DNA from: JAUSFM01 sp964343705
GTDB lineage: Archaea > Nanobdellota > Nanobdellia > Woesearchaeales > UBA12501
DNA length: 64,000 nucleotides
Reading direction: 5' to 3'
Assembly (NCBI GenBank): GCA_964343705.1
Contig: CAYFJX010000002.1
Coordinates: 124,001 to 188,000, forward strand
Below are positions 1 through 8,830 of this stretch, piece by piece. Positions within the stretch are counted from its first letter, which is position 1, and the number at the start of each line of letters is the position of its first letter. The notes beneath the pieces were generated by a model, which was not told the DNA's origin, did no database searches, and saw nothing but the letters and a program-made list of their open reading frames with translations. A program made the translations under genes and the position numbers.

Positions 1-2
1 TT

Positions 3-539
3 CGTAACAGATCTCAAAAGGCATTCAATGAAGATGTTGTTGGCCCAGGAGTTATTGAAAAATGCGCTGCCAGAGCAGCTAGAGAGCATGGAGATGCACG
101 AGTTGCTCTTGAAATTTTACGTGTTGCAGGCGAGATTACAGATCGTAATAACATGGAGAAAATTTCACTTGAAAATCTTGACAAGGCAGAAGAAAAAATT
201 GAAAAAGAACGTATTATGGATGTGGTTCTTACCCACCCCAAACAATTTCAATGCGTTTTATACACACTTCTTAATCTAGCTTCATCTTCAAACAAACCTG
301 TTTCAACAGGTCCTGCATATGATATGTACCAACAATTATGCGCAGTTACTAAATTACGAGCATTAACTCAGCGACGGTTTTCTGATATTATAGCTGAGCT
401 TGACATGCTTGGTGTCATTACCGCAAGGGTTACATCAAAAGGCAGGTATGGAAGAACAAAAGAGATAATCCCAAATTTACAAGTTGACATTAAACAAAAA
501 GTTATAGAAGTGCTCAAGTCAGAGCTTGGCATATCATAG
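3..539 (+). CDS. cdc6: Orc1/Cdc6 replication initiator, C-terminal part (5' end outside window)
   Basis: The reading frame is open from the window edge, so only the last ~178 residues are seen. The start of the visible part matches the AAA+ lid of Cdc6/Orc1: AFNEDVVGPGVIEKCAA followed by REHGDARVALEILRVAGEI, where GDAR is the sensor-2 motif. A C-terminal winged helix follows (roughly the last 85 residues: KLRALTQRRFSDIIAELDM). The family binds origin DNA and loads MCM. The gene sits directly upstream of both PolD subunits, a replication cluster also seen in Thermococcales. The origin, often next to cdc6, would lie outside the window. The Walker A and B motifs are not visible, so ATPase integrity cannot be judged. 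Confidence 0.93.
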   Translation, partial: RNRSQKAFNEDVVGPGVIEKCAARAAREHGDARVALEILRVAGEITDRNNMEKISLENLDKAEEKIEKERIMDVVLTHPKQFQCVLYTLLNLASSSNKPVSTGPAYDMYQQLCAVTKLRALTQRRFSDIIAELDMLGVITARVTSKGRYGRTKEIIPNLQVDIKQKVIEVLKSELGIS

Positions 540-546
540 GTGTATA

Positions 547-2226
547 ATGGAAAGCGAAACTAAAAAAAGCATAGTACAATACTTGTTGGCAAAGAAGATC
601 CTTATAGATGAACCTATACTTGCTTTATTAGAACAAGAAGACCCAACAAAAATTAGCGAGGTATTTACCAACCATGATGATAAGAATGCATTTCTTACTC
701 ACTTGGCAACACTAAAGAATAATTCACATGTTGCCCCAATTCCACCCACACCAACAAATCCCACAACAACCACAATTCCACAACAACCAACAACAACCAA
801 TTCACCACTAATAACCCCAACCACTATTCCCCCTCCTGCAAGTCCTATTTCTACAACCCCTTCCAATCTACAACCTACCACAACACCAATCACCCAACCT
901 CAAACACCACCAGTAACAACCCCTCCTGAACCAATTACAACTCAAACAATGCAAACACCAACTATTGAAGAAACCCCACCTTGTGAAGTTATTTTTAGCT
1001 ATACAGGGGAAGATAAAAAAAGAACTGTTCAAGACTTTGTATCTTACTTTAACAATCGCTATAGAGCTCTTAAAGGAATTCTTCAATCACGCCAAGACCT
1101 TCAAGATGCTACATCAATTAGTCGTGTCCTTACCAAACCAGAACGCGAGCGCGTGGCCATTATTGGGTTAGTAACAAGCAAAAAAGAAACAATGAACAAA
1201 AATATCATGCTTGAAATAGAAGACCCCACAGGAACCATAAAAGTCCTAGTGAGTAAAAACAAACCAGATTTGATCAGGCTTGGAAAAGAAATTTGGTTGG
1301 ATGAAGTGATTGGCATTACAGGCAAGACAGGCAAAGAAATTATTTTTGCAGATAATGTAATTTACCCAGACATACCACATAAAGAGCTTAAGAAGCTTGA
1401 CAAGGATGTTTCAATTATTTTTCTCTCAGACATTCATCTTGGTAGTGTTGATTTCTTACCAGAATCTTTTGAGAAGTTTATTGCTTGGATTAATGGTACT
1501 GTAGGGGATGAAAATCAGAAAAAACTAGCAAAAACAGTTAAGTATATTTTCATAGTTGGTGACTTAGTGGATGGTGTTGGTGTGTACCCAGGGCAAGACT
1601 CTGAACTCACTATCAAAGATGTGAAAGAACAGTATGAAAAATTCACTGAATACATAAAACAAATCCCACAATCCATTAGACTTGTTATCTGTCCAGGAAA
1701 TCACGATGCAGTCCGTATTGCAGAGCCACAACCAGTTTTTAGCAAGGAATACGCAGCGAGCCTGTTTACTATTCCAAATGCAACACTAGTAACGAACCCA
1801 TCACTTCTTCGCATCGAGGAATCAGAAACATTTCCTGGATTTGACGTGTTATTATACCATGGTTATAGTTTTGATCATTATATTGCAGAATCCAATTATA
1901 TTCGAGAAAATGGAGGTTATGATCGTGCAGACTTAGTAATGAAGGCCTTAATGAAACGCCGACACTTAGCACCAACATACAAGTCAACACAATTTATTCC
2001 TGATGCGCAATGTGATCCATTAGTCATCGAAAAAGTTCCAGACTTTTTTGCATGTGGACACCTCCACAAAGTCGCAGTTGCACAATACAAACACTTAACA
2101 CTTGTTTGTAGCAGTTGTTGGCAAAAGAAAACACCGTTCCAAGAAAAAGTTGGTCATAACCCTGAGCCAGGAAGAGTACCGCTTATTGACCTGCGTACGC
2201 GCAAGGTTAGAGTATTGCGATTTTAG
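547..2226 (+). CDS. dp1: DNA polymerase D small subunit DP1
   Basis: Small subunit of the archaeal replicative polymerase PolD, with Mre11-like 3'-5' proofreading exonuclease. About 559 residues. The N-terminus is a small helical domain, then a Pro/Thr-rich linker (about residues 55-145), an OB fold (about 200-270) and a calcineurin-type phosphoesterase with the metal ligands SDIHLGS (near 293), GDLVDG, GNHD and GHLH. An in-frame ATG 21 bases earlier would overlap cdc6. The second ATG is chosen because AGGTG lies 4 nt before it and it leaves a 7-nt gap after cdc6. The linker is unusually Thr/Pro-rich but follows the known architecture of a disordered N-terminal region. Confidence 0.95.
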   Translation: MESETKKSIVQYLLAKKILIDEPILALLEQEDPTKISEVFTNHDDKNAFLTHLATLKNNSHVAPIPPTPTNPTTTTIPQQPTTTNSPLITPTTIPPPASPISTTPSNLQPTTTPITQPQTPPVTTPPEPITTQTMQTPTIEETPPCEVIFSYTGEDKKRTVQDFVSYFNNRYRALKGILQSRQDLQDATSISRVLTKPERERVAIIGLVTSKKETMNKNIMLEIEDPTGTIKVLVSKNKPDLIRLGKEIWLDEVIGITGKTGKEIIFADNVIYPDIPHKELKKLDKDVSIIFLSDIHLGSVDFLPESFEKFIAWINGTVGDENQKKLAKTVKYIFIVGDLVDGVGVYPGQDSELTIKDVKEQYEKFTEYIKQIPQSIRLVICPGNHDAVRIAEPQPVFSKEYAASLFTIPNATLVTNPSLLRIEESETFPGFDVLLYHGYSFDHYIAESNYIRENGGYDRADLVMKALMKRRHLAPTYKSTQFIPDAQCDPLVIEKVPDFFACGHLHKVAVAQYKHLTLVCSSCWQKKTPFQEKVGHNPEPGRVPLIDLRTRKVRVLRF

Positions 2227-2249
2227 AGTTAGAGGAAACAAACGAAAAA

Positions 2250-5200
2250 ATGGAAGTAGTTATGAGCGAGGATATGAAAAAGTACATGGAGCACATAGAG
2301 GCAGAAATAGAAAGAAATTACAAACTTGCGACAAAAGCACGTGAAAAAGGGTATGATCCTGAAAAGCGTGTTGACATTCCTATTGCGCGAAACATGGCAG
2401 AGCGTGTAGAAGGTATTATTTCAGCTGTAGCACCTGAGCTTGTTGGTACCACCATGACTGACCGTATTCTCGAGCTTGAAAAAGAGTATGGTGCAGGAGC
2501 ATGGGAAGTTGCTTTACTTATTGCCAAAGAAGTAGCGCAAGAAAAGTTTTACGCGTTTGGTGACAAAATAAAGGCAATGGAGATAGGTATTAGAACAGGA
2601 ATGGCATATAGTACTGCGGGCATTGTTGCAGCTCCTTTAGAAGGTTTTATTGAGCTTCGTACAAAAAAGCGTGCAGATGGAAAAGAGTATTTTTCTGTGT
2701 TTTACGCTGGACCAATTAGGGGTGCGGGAGGAACAGCAGCTTCGGTTTCGGTGATCATTGCTGATTATGTTCGTAAGCAAATGGGGTATGCGCCTTTTGA
2801 TCCCACTGAAAAAGAAATTAAACGCTACCTTGCAGAAATACGAGATTATCACGAGCGAATTACTAACTTACAATATTTTCCTTCAGATGAAGAACTTGAA
2901 TTTTTGATTAAGAATGTTCCTGTTGAAGTAAATGGAGATCCAACTGAGAAATTAGAAGTGTCAAACTATAAAGACTTGCCACGTATTGAAACAAACCGTA
3001 TTCGTGGTGGTATGTGTCTGGTTATGGCAGAGGGGCTTTCACAAAAAGCTCCCAAGCTTTGGAAGCGACTTCAAAAATGGGGAAATGATTTTGAGCTTGA
3101 CTGGGATTTCTTACAAGAATTCTTAGACTTGCAAAAGCGTATTAAAGCAGGGAAAAAGAAAGATGTAGATACAGCTGAAAAAAAAGCAAAGCTTGAACCA
3201 AACTTTACCTACATTAAAGATTTGGTTGCGGGACGTCCAGTACTTACACACCCCATGGCGCATGGTGGTTTTAGATTACGTATGGGGAGGACGAGAACGT
3301 CTGGATTTAGTGCAGCGTGTTTACATCCTGCCACGCAAATCGCTCTTGATGGGTATATTGCTACAGGAACACAGTTAAAAGTTGAACGTCCAGGAAAGGC
3401 AACTGCAATTACCGTGTGCGATACTATTGAAGGTCCAATTGTAAAACTCAAAAATGGCACAGTGTTACACTTATCCACAACAGAATTGGCAAAACAACAC
3501 CATAAAGAAATTGACAAAATCTTGTTTCTTGGGGATATCTTGTTTAATTATGGTGACTTTTTTGAGAATGGCCACTCCCTTGTACCTGTTGGCTACTGTG
3601 AAGAATGGTGGCTTCGTGATCTAGAAAAGGCAGTTAAAGAAAAACATGGTTCACTAGAAGCACAAAGTATTGCACAAGCAACATCACTTCCTCTTGAAAA
3701 AGTACAGGAAATTTTAGCCAAACCTACATCTATACAATTGAGCGACGCGTTTACAATTTCCAAAACATACACAATTCCACTCCATCCACAGTTTACGTAT
3801 CATTGGGCTGCTTTAGATGTTTCCAGTTTTGAAACACTTATGGATTGGTTGTACACTGGAAAACTACAAAAAGACGCGTCAGGAGTTATTGAAAAAATAA
3901 TTGTTCCTGAAACACCTGAAAAAAAAGAGTTGCTTGAGCGTATTGGCATGCCCCACGAGAAAAGCACTGAGCACGTTGTCATAAAACAAGATGAAGCACA
4001 CATACTTACTACCTTGTTTGGTTTGGCAAATCAACAAAATTTTGAAGCACTCCAGAATAAAATACAATCAAGTAAGACACAATCAGAGCAAGAAAACCAG
4101 CCAACAGTGCTTAATATTATTAATGCTGTTTCTCCCATACAAGTACGTGATAAGTCAGGCACGTTTGTTGGTGCGCGTATGGGCAGGCCGGAAAAGTCAA
4201 AAATGAGAAAACTTACTGGTTCACCACATCTTTTATTTCCTGTTGGAGATCAAGGCGGACGACTACGTTCCTTTCAAGCAACTCTTGATGAGAAGAAAAT
4301 TACTTCAATGTTTCCGCTTCATAAGTGTGCAGCGTGTGACAAGGAAACAGTATACAAAGTATGTCAAGATTGTGAATCAGAAACGCAACAGTTGTATGTT
4401 TGTAGAAGCTGTGGCCCAAAGGAAAAAGATAATTGTCCAGCTCATGGCCCCTGTAGTCCTTACTCACATCGTGAAGTGAAAATACGGCCACTTTTTGAAG
4501 CAGCCCTCAAAAAATTAGGAATGAGAATCTATCCTGATTTAATCAAAGGTGTGCGTGGTACATCAAACAAAGATCACATTCCAGAAAATCTTGCTAAAGG
4601 TATTTTACGTGCGCGACATGATGTGTATGTTAACAAAGATGGTACCACACGATATGACATGTCTGAATTACCTCTTACTCATTTTAAGGCGTCAGAGCTT
4701 GAAACACCAGTGGAACGGTTGATAGAGTTGGGGTACACAAAAGATATTCATGGCAAGCCCCTACAATCTCCTGACCAGGTTCTCGAGCTTAAACCCCAAG
4801 ACCTTATATTGCCAGCAGGCAGCGATAGTATGGAAGTGCCAGGTCACAAAGTACTTTTCAATGTGGCAAACTTTGTCGATGAACTTTTGCAAAAATTTTA
4901 TGGGCTTGAATCCTTTTACAATCTTGAAAAACCCCAAGATATTGTTGGACACCTTGTTATTGGCTTGGCACCTCACATCTCAGCAGGAATTGTCGGACGG
5001 ATTATTGGATTTTCAAAAGTGCAAGGCATGTATGCTCATCCATTGTATCACGCTGCAATGCGTAGGGATTGTTTTACAGGAGACACGTTCATACCATTAT
5101 ACTATGATGGTTCTTGGCATATACAAGAAATAAAAGAAGTTGTTGATAGTTTCAATCCAGCTGATATTATCGATGATTTTGGAACAAAAGAAGCAACAGT

Positions 5201-7214
5201 AAAAGGAATACAAACAATTGGAGAAAACCTCAATTTAGTCACGGTGAATAATTTTACTAAACACACTCCCCAACAAATTATAGAAGTAAAAACTAAACTT
5301 GGTAGGGTGTTAAAAACAACCCATAACCATAAAAATATTATCATTGAAGGAAAAAAAGAGAAGATAGTAAGATCGCATGAATTAAAAGTTGGAGACATAC
5401 TTCCTATCCCTTATTCTTTTTCTATACCAAAGAAAGATGTGAAAAAACTTGATCTTCTTCATGAACTTTCTAGTGAAGATTGGGTGATGGTTAGGGGAGT
5501 AAATAATGTTTTTCCAGAAGTAAAAAAATATGCCAAAAAGGCGTTTACGAAACGAGAGTATGATAATTTTACTAGAAGGGATTCATACCCTATTTCGTTC
5601 ATAGCTTCTCTAAAAAACAAAAAGATTATCACCTCAACTAAAGGATTTTTTTTAGCTGCAAAGCGTGATACAGTTAAAATTCCCGCTGAAATTGAGGTTA
5701 CAAAAGAATTTTTACAAATCATTGGACTTTATATTGCAGAAGGGTATTCACGAAAAGTTCCTGGTATGTTGTACCAGGTCTATATAGCAGCAGAAAAAGA
5801 AGAGATACGAGCATTCATACAAAAGAATATAGAATTGCTTTTTGGCTTAAAACCATCGGAGAAAAAACAAGATCGAGTAACGTATTCAAGCAGAATTGTA
5901 TATCATTTATTCACTCAGATTCTTAAATGTGGTTCTTCAGCATATGAAAAAAGATTCCCTGCACGATTTTTAAATTTACCAAATGAGAAATTGGGTTATA
6001 TCTTGTCTGGGTATTTTGAAGGAGATGGGTCAGTGAGCGAGACAGATTTAAGAGTTATTTTTGACACTGTAAGTCAAGGTTTATTGAGGGATCTTGATTT
6101 TGTTTTTGGTCAAATGGGGATTTTTGTCAAAAATTACACATACACCTCACTACCTGGTAAAAAATTAAGGGATTTTTACTATAAAAAGAGGGAAATACCA
6201 AAATTTACCATTACAAAAGGAATTATTCAAAGTGTCTTTGTAAAAAATTTTTCAAAATATGTTAACTTTATATCATCTAGAAAAAAGAGAATTTTTGAAC
6301 ATTTACTAAAAAATAAAAAGGCAACATACATCAACCAAAAATACAATAAATACTTTGTATTTGATGAAATAGAATCAATCAAGATGTTACCAGCAGTAGA
6401 AAGTTATTGTCTTTCTGTTCAAGGCCATAAACTTATGGCAAATTCTATCTTATCAAAGCAATGTGACGGTGACGAAGCATGTGTTATGTTGCTAATGGAC
6501 GCGCTCCTAAACTTTTCCCGACAATTCCTTCCAGACTCTCGTGGTTCTCGAACAATGGACTCACCACTGGTTTTAACTGTTCGTCTTGTTCCTTCAGAAG
6601 TAGATGATATGGTGCTTGGTCTTGACACAGCATGGCAGTACAATCAAGAATTTTATCAAGCATGTTTGGAATACAAAAAACCATGGGATGTTGATGTTGA
6701 ACAACTACGGGTAAAATTAGATACAGATGGGCAGTATGAAGGCTTTGGTTTTACCCATACCATCACAGACATTAATGATTGTATTCGTGTTTCCTCTTAC
6801 AAAACATTACCTTCTATGCAGGAAAAGCTTGGGGGACAAATGGAACTGGCTGAAAAAATTATGGCTGTTGACGAAGCCGATGTAGCAACCAGAGTTATTG
6901 AAAAACACTTTATCAGAGACACACGTGGCAACCTACGAAAGTTTTCTAAACAACAGTTTAGGTGTGTTAAATGCAATGATAAATTTAGGCGTCCACCCCT
7001 ACTTGGAAAGTGCACAAGTTGCAAGGGGAAAATCATATTCACTATTTCAGAAGGTTCTGTTATAAAATATCTTGAGCCATCATTAAGTCTAGCTCGTAAG
7101 TATGATGTACCTTCCTACCTAAAACAAACTCTTGATTTAACAAAGCAACGTATTGAAGAAGTGTTTGGAAGGGATAAAGAGAAACAAACAGGTCTTGGTG
7201 CCTGGTTTGGATGA
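2250..7214 (+). CDS. dp2: DNA polymerase D large subunit DP2, with intein
   Basis: Catalytic subunit of PolD. The precursor is 1654 residues. Removing a 464-residue intein (residues 941-1404) leaves about 1190, the usual DP2 length. Evidence: PIRGAGGTAASVSV near residue 155, HPMAHGGFRLRMGRTRTSGF, a Cys-rich zinc module (CAAC, CQDC, CRSC; about 693-730), NVANFVDELLQKFYG, then CDGDEACVMLLMDALLNFSRQ with the catalytic DGD pair. A second zinc module (CVKC, CTSC) is near the C-terminus. The intein interrupts the chain directly before CDGDE, so without splicing the active site is split. The start is uncertain between two ATGs 12 nt apart; an AGAGGA lies upstream. Located 23 nt after dp1, probably co-transcribed. 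Confidence 0.96.
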   Translation: MEVVMSEDMKKYMEHIEAEIERNYKLATKAREKGYDPEKRVDIPIARNMAERVEGIISAVAPELVGTTMTDRILELEKEYGAGAWEVALLIAKEVAQEKFYAFGDKIKAMEIGIRTGMAYSTAGIVAAPLEGFIELRTKKRADGKEYFSVFYAGPIRGAGGTAASVSVIIADYVRKQMGYAPFDPTEKEIKRYLAEIRDYHERITNLQYFPSDEELEFLIKNVPVEVNGDPTEKLEVSNYKDLPRIETNRIRGGMCLVMAEGLSQKAPKLWKRLQKWGNDFELDWDFLQEFLDLQKRIKAGKKKDVDTAEKKAKLEPNFTYIKDLVAGRPVLTHPMAHGGFRLRMGRTRTSGFSAACLHPATQIALDGYIATGTQLKVERPGKATAITVCDTIEGPIVKLKNGTVLHLSTTELAKQHHKEIDKILFLGDILFNYGDFFENGHSLVPVGYCEEWWLRDLEKAVKEKHGSLEAQSIAQATSLPLEKVQEILAKPTSIQLSDAFTISKTYTIPLHPQFTYHWAALDVSSFETLMDWLYTGKLQKDASGVIEKIIVPETPEKKELLERIGMPHEKSTEHVVIKQDEAHILTTLFGLANQQNFEALQNKIQSSKTQSEQENQPTVLNIINAVSPIQVRDKSGTFVGARMGRPEKSKMRKLTGSPHLLFPVGDQGGRLRSFQATLDEKKITSMFPLHKCAACDKETVYKVCQDCESETQQLYVCRSCGPKEKDNCPAHGPCSPYSHREVKIRPLFEAALKKLGMRIYPDLIKGVRGTSNKDHIPENLAKGILRARHDVYVNKDGTTRYDMSELPLTHFKASELETPVERLIELGYTKDIHGKPLQSPDQVLELKPQDLILPAGSDSMEVPGHKVLFNVANFVDELLQKFYGLESFYNLEKPQDIVGHLVIGLAPHISAGIVGRIIGFSKVQGMYAHPLYHAAMRRDCFTGDTFIPLYYDGSWHIQEIKEVVDSFNPADIIDDFGTKEATVKGIQTIGENLNLVTVNNFTKHTPQQIIEVKTKLGRVLKTTHNHKNIIIEGKKEKIVRSHELKVGDILPIPYSFSIPKKDVKKLDLLHELSSEDWVMVRGVNNVFPEVKKYAKKAFTKREYDNFTRRDSYPISFIASLKNKKIITSTKGFFLAAKRDTVKIPAEIEVTKEFLQIIGLYIAEGYSRKVPGMLYQVYIAAEKEEIRAFIQKNIELLFGLKPSEKKQDRVTYSSRIVYHLFTQILKCGSSAYEKRFPARFLNLPNEKLGYILSGYFEGDGSVSETDLRVIFDTVSQGLLRDLDFVFGQMGIFVKNYTYTSLPGKKLRDFYYKKREIPKFTITKGIIQSVFVKNFSKYVNFISSRKKRIFEHLLKNKKATYINQKYNKYFVFDEIESIKMLPAVESYCLSVQGHKLMANSILSKQCDGDEACVMLLMDALLNFSRQFLPDSRGSRTMDSPLVLTVRLVPSEVDDMVLGLDTAWQYNQEFYQACLEYKKPWDVDVEQLRVKLDTDGQYEGFGFTHTITDINDCIRVSSYKTLPSMQEKLGGQMELAEKIMAVDEADVATRVIEKHFIRDTRGNLRKFSKQQFRCVKCNDKFRRPPLLGKCTSCKGKIIFTISEGSVIKYLEPSLSLARKYDVPSYLKQTLDLTKQRIEEVFGRDKEKQTGLGAWFG
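5070..6461 (+). mobile_element. Intein in DP2 with LAGLIDADG homing endonuclease and C-terminal Gln
   Basis: 464-residue in-frame insertion. It begins with Cys (CFTGDTFIPL, splicing block A), has a block B TTHNH, two LAGLIDADG-type motifs (IIGLYIAEGYS and LSGYFEGDGSVSE), a block F-like ESYCLSVQGHKLMAN, and ends SILSKQ followed by +1 Cys of the extein (CDGDE). The expected penultimate His and terminal Asn are Lys and Gln. The same DP2 insertion point is known to hold inteins in Pyrococcus, and Gln-ended members have been described there. Its DNA favours AGA/AGG for Arg, unlike the CGT/CGA-rich extein, which fits an acquired element. The endonuclease acidic residues (E in AEGYS, D in EGDGS) are present, so it may still be active. 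Confidence 0.93.
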
Positions 7215-7240
7215 ACTCATAATACCGGGTTAGAACGAAA

Positions 7241-7642
7241 TTATCCTTTTACAGCGTGCTTTTCACCACACGCAGTACATTTCATAAATGTAATATCTTT
7301 TTCTTTTTCAAGAACAGTGTCAGGTTTTCCACACTCACCACAGAGAACATACTCGTCAGCGTACTTGCTAATTTTTTCATTTATTTTTGCAGAGCCAACC
7401 TTTGCACCAAGCATTAATTTTCCAGAACGAATATCACCTGGCGTAGCAAGTTCTTTAAGAAGAAATTTAAGCACGTGCTCTGGCTTTCTCCGAAAATCTT
7501 GACAGATTGTTATAAAATTACTAATTATTGTTTTGTTACCTTGCAGATACCCTTTTGCTTTAGGTATTTCAAAGCGGTGTTTTTCCATTACAATCTGTGG
7601 CATTTCTTTTTCAGCCTTTGCAAGCATGTCTTCATATTTCAT
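7241..7642 (-). CDS. aif2b: Translation initiation factor aIF2 subunit beta
   Basis: Subunit of the aIF2 heterotrimer that delivers initiator Met-tRNA to the ribosome. Typical order: short N-terminal helix that contacts the gamma subunit (KYEDMLAKAEKEMP), alpha/beta core (KGYLQGNKTIISNF, FLLKELATPGDI), and a C-terminal C4 zinc ribbon (CGECGKPD ... CTACGEKH). About 133 residues. An in-frame ATG 21 nt further upstream exists, but a strong TATA box (ATTTATATA) lies only a few bases before it and would place transcription initiation at the ATG chosen here, giving a leaderless mRNA and the usual family N-terminus. Confidence 0.93.
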   Translation of the reverse strand: MKYEDMLAKAEKEMPQIVMEKHRFEIPKAKGYLQGNKTIISNFITICQDFRRKPEHVLKFLLKELATPGDIRSGKLMLGAKVGSAKINEKISKYADEYVLCGECGKPDTVLEKEKDITFMKCTACGEKHAVKG

Positions 7643-7664
7643 TACATCTTCGTTTTTTGGCATG

Positions 7665-7674
7665 GTATATAAAT
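7665..7674 (-). promoter_or_regulatory. TATA box of aIF2-beta gene
   Basis: On the minus strand GATTTATATA lies about 26 nt upstream of the ATG at 7642. It argues that the ATG at 7663 is not used because it is too close to the box. Confidence 0.6.
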
Positions 7675-7693
7675 CTTCCTTTTATGTATGCTA

Positions 7694-7846
7694 TTATGAA
7701 ACCATCTACCCTAGGAGCTGCACTGCCGTAAGGTTTTTCAGAAAAGCCCGGAACAATGACGGGCTTTTCGTTGTTTCCGGTCTCTGGATGAGGCCGGCAC
7801 AATTCCGCAGTGCAGCCCCTAGAACGAAAAACAAATGGTTTCATAA
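7694..7846 (+). ncRNA. Structured RNA or element, copy 1: closed stem with three-way junction
   Basis: A GC-rich island in AT-rich intergenic DNA. The ends pair perfectly over 12 bp (TTATGAAACCAT with ATGGTTTCATAA). Inside, CTAGGAGCTGCACTGC (7711-7726) pairs with 7807-7822 with one mismatch. Within that are a 10-bp hairpin (GAAAAGCCCG / CGGGCTTTTC, 7741-7769) and an 8-bp hairpin (CCGGTCTC / GAGGCCGG, 7777-7796). The loop GGAACAA (7750-7756) can pair with TTGTTTCC (7771-7778), a possible pseudoknot. The core GCACTGCCGTAAGGTTTT then TCAG (7720-7741) and the closing CCGCAGTGC recur in the element at 11006-11215. A T-rich run follows the 3' end. Not recognised as SRP RNA, RNase P RNA, tRNA or a known riboswitch. 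Strand is chosen so the shared core reads the same way in both copies. Confidence 0.7.
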
Positions 7847-7868
7847 CTCCTTTTTATGACACGAGAAA

Positions 7869-7880
7869 AACTTTATAAAG
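7869..7880 (+). promoter_or_regulatory. TATA box of SpoIIM-like gene
   Basis: ACTTTATAAAGT about 28 nt before the ATG at 7902, with no Shine-Dalgarno between: a leaderless start. Confidence 0.55.
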
Positions 7881-7901
7881 TAACAAGGCCCTTTTACTGG
7901 T

Positions 7902-8753
7902 ATGGTTCTTGAATCACTCATAAGTCCATTTAAGGCAGAAAAACATCCTTGGGAGCTCTTCTTCCTTGGTGTCATGTTTTCAACAGTTGCTCTTTTCATT
8001 AGTATTCAAATTTTTGAAAGTATGGCAGGACTTATCTCAGTGTTTCTTACTGTGTTTGCGTGTGTTCCATTGTTTTACAACACTATGAAGTTTGAGGAGC
8101 AAAAGGATTTATCTGGTTTACCAGAAAGAACACTACTGAAAGAACATGCAAAGGCCCTTACTTTTTTTATGACGTTGTTTATTGGTATCCTGGTTGGGTA
8201 TGTTATGTGGTATTTATTCTTGCCTGCTGCAGTGAGTGAGCGACTATTTGACATTCAAATAACCACTATAAAAAGTATTAATGCCCACGCAGTATTGGGT
8301 AATATTACCTCCTATGATTTGTTTAATAAGATTTTCTTTAATAATATTAAAGTCATGATTTTCTGTTTGCTGTTCTCTTTTTTTTATGGCGCAGGTGCAA
8401 TTTTTATTCTTACATGGAATGCGTCTGTTGTCGCAGTGGCAATTGGAGCGTTTATCAAGAAAAATATGGTGAGTGTTGCGTCAGGAGTTGGTCTTGCTAA
8501 AATCACTGGCATGGCAGGGGTTGTCTCGTACGGTTTTATGAGGTACCTGTTCCATGGTATTCCTGAGATTCTTGCTTATTTTGTGGCAGGGCTTGCAGGT
8601 GGAATAATTTCTGTGGCAGTTATACGTCATGATTTAACATCGGACAATTTTGAGCGTATTGTGTTTGACGCAGCTGACTTGTTACTGATTTCTGTCGCCA
8701 TTGTGTTTATTGCAGCACTTATGGAAGTGTACATAACACCCTTATTGTTTTAA
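7902..8753 (+). CDS. SpoIIM/DUF95-family integral membrane protein
   Basis: 283 residues with about six hydrophobic segments. The C-terminal half has the family hallmark HGIPEILAYFVAGLAGG, a re-entrant-looking segment, preceded by AIGAFIKKN. Archaeal relatives are called stage II sporulation protein M by homology only; archaea do not sporulate and the function is unknown. A role in membrane remodelling or transport is inference. The gene has its own leaderless promoter and stands apart from the kinase gene downstream. Confidence 0.85.
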   Translation: MVLESLISPFKAEKHPWELFFLGVMFSTVALFISIQIFESMAGLISVFLTVFACVPLFYNTMKFEEQKDLSGLPERTLLKEHAKALTFFMTLFIGILVGYVMWYLFLPAAVSERLFDIQITTIKSINAHAVLGNITSYDLFNKIFFNNIKVMIFCLLFSFFYGAGAIFILTWNASVVAVAIGAFIKKNMVSVASGVGLAKITGMAGVVSYGFMRYLFHGIPEILAYFVAGLAGGIISVAVIRHDLTSDNFERIVFDAADLLLISVAIVFIAALMEVYITPLLF

Positions 8754-8830
8754 TAGTGGTTTTACTATTGTTTTAAAAGCTCCAGGGCCAAAAACTAAAC
8801 CTTAATAAGTACTGCTAAATTCTCTTTTGT

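Noticed and set aside
714..970. Thr/Pro codon-rich stretch in DP1 as a DNA repeat or insertion
   Set aside because: It is in frame, irregular and sits in the linker region expected to be disordered in DP1.
3325..4200. Possible second intein in DP2 after GFSAA, starting at CLHPATQ
   Set aside because: CLHPATQIALDGYIATGTQL, IEGPIVKLKNG and the following segment match the continuous DP2 extein of other archaea; no splicing blocks are present.
7643..7663. Longer N-terminus for aIF2-beta
   Set aside because: The TATA box lies a few bases upstream of that ATG, so it would not be transcribed.
7694..7846. Reading this structure as a tRNA, SRP RNA or RNase P RNA
   Set aside because: No T-loop or anticodon arm, no SRP helix-8 motif, and no RNase P P4 helix sequence could be found.
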